This document shows, piece by piece, positions 63,280 to 64,000 of a DNA stretch of 64,000 bases. The notes beneath the pieces are model-generated. The model searched no databases, was not told the DNA's origin, and saw only the letters and a list, made by a program, of their open reading frames with translations. Every line of letters starts with the position of its first letter. Within the stretch, counting starts at the first letter, position 1. Location: assembly GCA_947454525.1 (NCBI GenBank), contig CANGJM010000004.1, forward strand, positions 62,001 to 126,000, given 5' to 3'. This DNA comes from Flavobacteriales bacterium (GTDB taxonomy: Bacteria > Bacteroidota > Bacteroidia > Flavobacteriales_D > Crocinitomicaceae). The position numbers and the translations under genes are program-made.

Positions 63280-64000
63280 ATGAATAAAGTATTCGTTCTG
63301 TGTGTTTTACTGATTTGTTTCAGGGGTCTATTTGCCCAGCAGTTAATCATTAATGAAATTTCCCAAGGAACAGGTTCAAGTGAATATGTCGAATTTGTGG
63401 TCATCGGAACACCAACATGTGTGACTCCGGTTCCAAGTTTAGATTTACGAAAAGTCATCATTGATGACAATAATGGATATTTTGCACCAGGTTCAGGTAC
63501 CGGAATTGCCAGCGGAGCAGTTCGTTTCGCAAACATTCCCTTTTGGCAAAGCATTCCGCAAGGAACGTACATCGTCATTTACAATGATGCGAGTCCAAAC
63601 ACAAGTTTACCTGCGGATGATAATACCATGGCGGATGGAAATTGCCGTTTAGTTCTTCCTTCCAGTTCCATGCTTTTGGAAAAAACAACGGTAAGTCCAA
63701 CGACGACCAATCAAAGTTATCCACCTGATGTCAATTGGACCCTTGGTGGATCATGGTCACCGTTAGCGATGGCGAATTCAGATGATTCTTTTCAAGTACC
63801 GAATATTCCATCCACAGGTGTCCCATTTCACAGTGTGAGTTGGGGGAATAATTCGAGCAATGCCATCGTTTATTTTGCGGGGTCGGCCGCTGGAAAAGTA
63901 TTTTCGTTTACAAATACCACATCAAATAACTGGAATTTAGTGGCAAACTGGACAAGTGCAGATGTTGCTACTGGACAAACTCCGGGAATGGCGAATAACG
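63280..64000 (+). CDS. Secreted protein with lamin-tail-like N-terminus, 3' end beyond window
   Basis: 240 codons are visible. Signal peptide MNKVFVLCVLLICFRGLFAQ, then QLIINEISQGTGSSEYVEFVVIG, the lamin-tail-domain opening (INEIxxG-x-x-EYVEF), with NIPFWQSIPQGTYIVIYND and DGNCRLVLPSSSMLLEK typical of the same fold. In Bacteroidota such proteins usually continue for many hundred residues and end in a T9SS sorting domain; that part lies outside the window. Confidence 0.72.
   Translation, partial: MNKVFVLCVLLICFRGLFAQQLIINEISQGTGSSEYVEFVVIGTPTCVTPVPSLDLRKVIIDDNNGYFAPGSGTGIASGAVRFANIPFWQSIPQGTYIVIYNDASPNTSLPADDNTMADGNCRLVLPSSSMLLEKTTVSPTTTNQSYPPDVNWTLGGSWSPLAMANSDDSFQVPNIPSTGVPFHSVSWGNNSSNAIVYFAGSAAGKVFSFTNTTSNNWNLVANWTSADVATGQTPGMANN

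Noticed and set aside
1-64000. tRNA, rRNA, tmRNA, CRISPR arrays, complete insertion sequences
   Set aside because: All intergenic regions were read; none shows a cloverleaf, repeat-spacer pattern or transposase. The KilA-N fragment is the only mobile-element trace.

Overview
The window looks like an ordinary stretch of a Bacteroidota chromosome, most likely order Flavobacteriales; a Fluviicola/Crocinitomicaceae-like genome is my guess and the weaker part of the call. The reasons are: type IX secretion components and cargo (a PorQ-like protein, a PorE-architecture OmpA protein, proteins with type A and type B sorting domains); promoters of the Bacteroidota kind (TAnnTTTG at -7, often TTG about 17-23 bases upstream) with no Shine-Dalgarno pattern; the syntenic block parA-parB-DUF5683-dapB-lepB-wbqC; a fused E1 alpha/beta 2-oxoacid dehydrogenase; and a carboxypeptidase-like-domain TonB receptor. 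No rRNA, tRNA, CRISPR array, complete insertion sequence or prophage was seen. Genes are dense; the largest gaps are about 200-220 bases.

Layout. 1-1900: a truncated outer-membrane protein gene, tag (3-methyladenine glycosylase) and a divergent beta-propeller gene. 1863-7319 (minus): the chromosome-partition/cell-envelope operon parA, parB, DUF5683, dapB, lepB, wbqC, with a divergent FHA gene. 8064-8466: rplS with promoter and terminator, followed by a decayed palindromic repeat array. 8640-18510: PorE-like protein, threonine aldolase, two convergent TauE/MORN genes, a thioesterase plus CapD-like dehydratase pair, and a large type B cargo protein. 18600-30220: CYTH protein, lipoproteins, E1 fusion, LTA-synthase-like sulfatase, proS, trmN6-like gene, porQ, an ECF-like sigma factor, and an acyltransferase pair resembling GlsB/GlsA (amino-acid lipid synthesis). 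30291-33894: PhnP-like hydrolase, exonuclease/GIY-YIG fusion, DUF4476 protein with a long Asn/Met repeat. 34047-36295: a toxin-antitoxin pair sharing a perfect palindromic terminator with a DUF4139 gene. 36402-38235: DEAD-box helicase and chalcone-isomerase-like protein. 38380-41198: a three-gene operon whose first two products match the staphylococcal cst sulfide-detoxification logic (CstB-like persulfide dioxygenase-rhodanese, TauE exporter) plus a methyltransferase. 41314-48685: MORN-repeat protein preceded by a hexanucleotide microsatellite, a coupled Cys-rich protein, a type A cargo protein, and a small His/Cys protein with a TonB-dependent receptor. 48704-51306: pentapeptide protein, SGNH-PKD protein, methyltransferase. 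51434-57533: GbsR/MarR regulator with TolC-HlyD-RND efflux genes and an operator-like inverted repeat. 57541-63059: two GH29 fucosidases flanking a DUF4838 protein, with a truncated KilA-N fragment wedged in that contains a perfect 13-bp inverted repeat. 63280-end: start of a secreted protein gene running off the window.

The most distinctive items are the cst-like sulfur operon, the KilA-N remnant with its hairpin, the operator in front of the efflux operon, the microsatellite next to a promoter, and the glycine/ornithine-lipid acyltransferase pair. Nothing here is clearly a wholly new system; functional claims rest on motif recognition without database searches.
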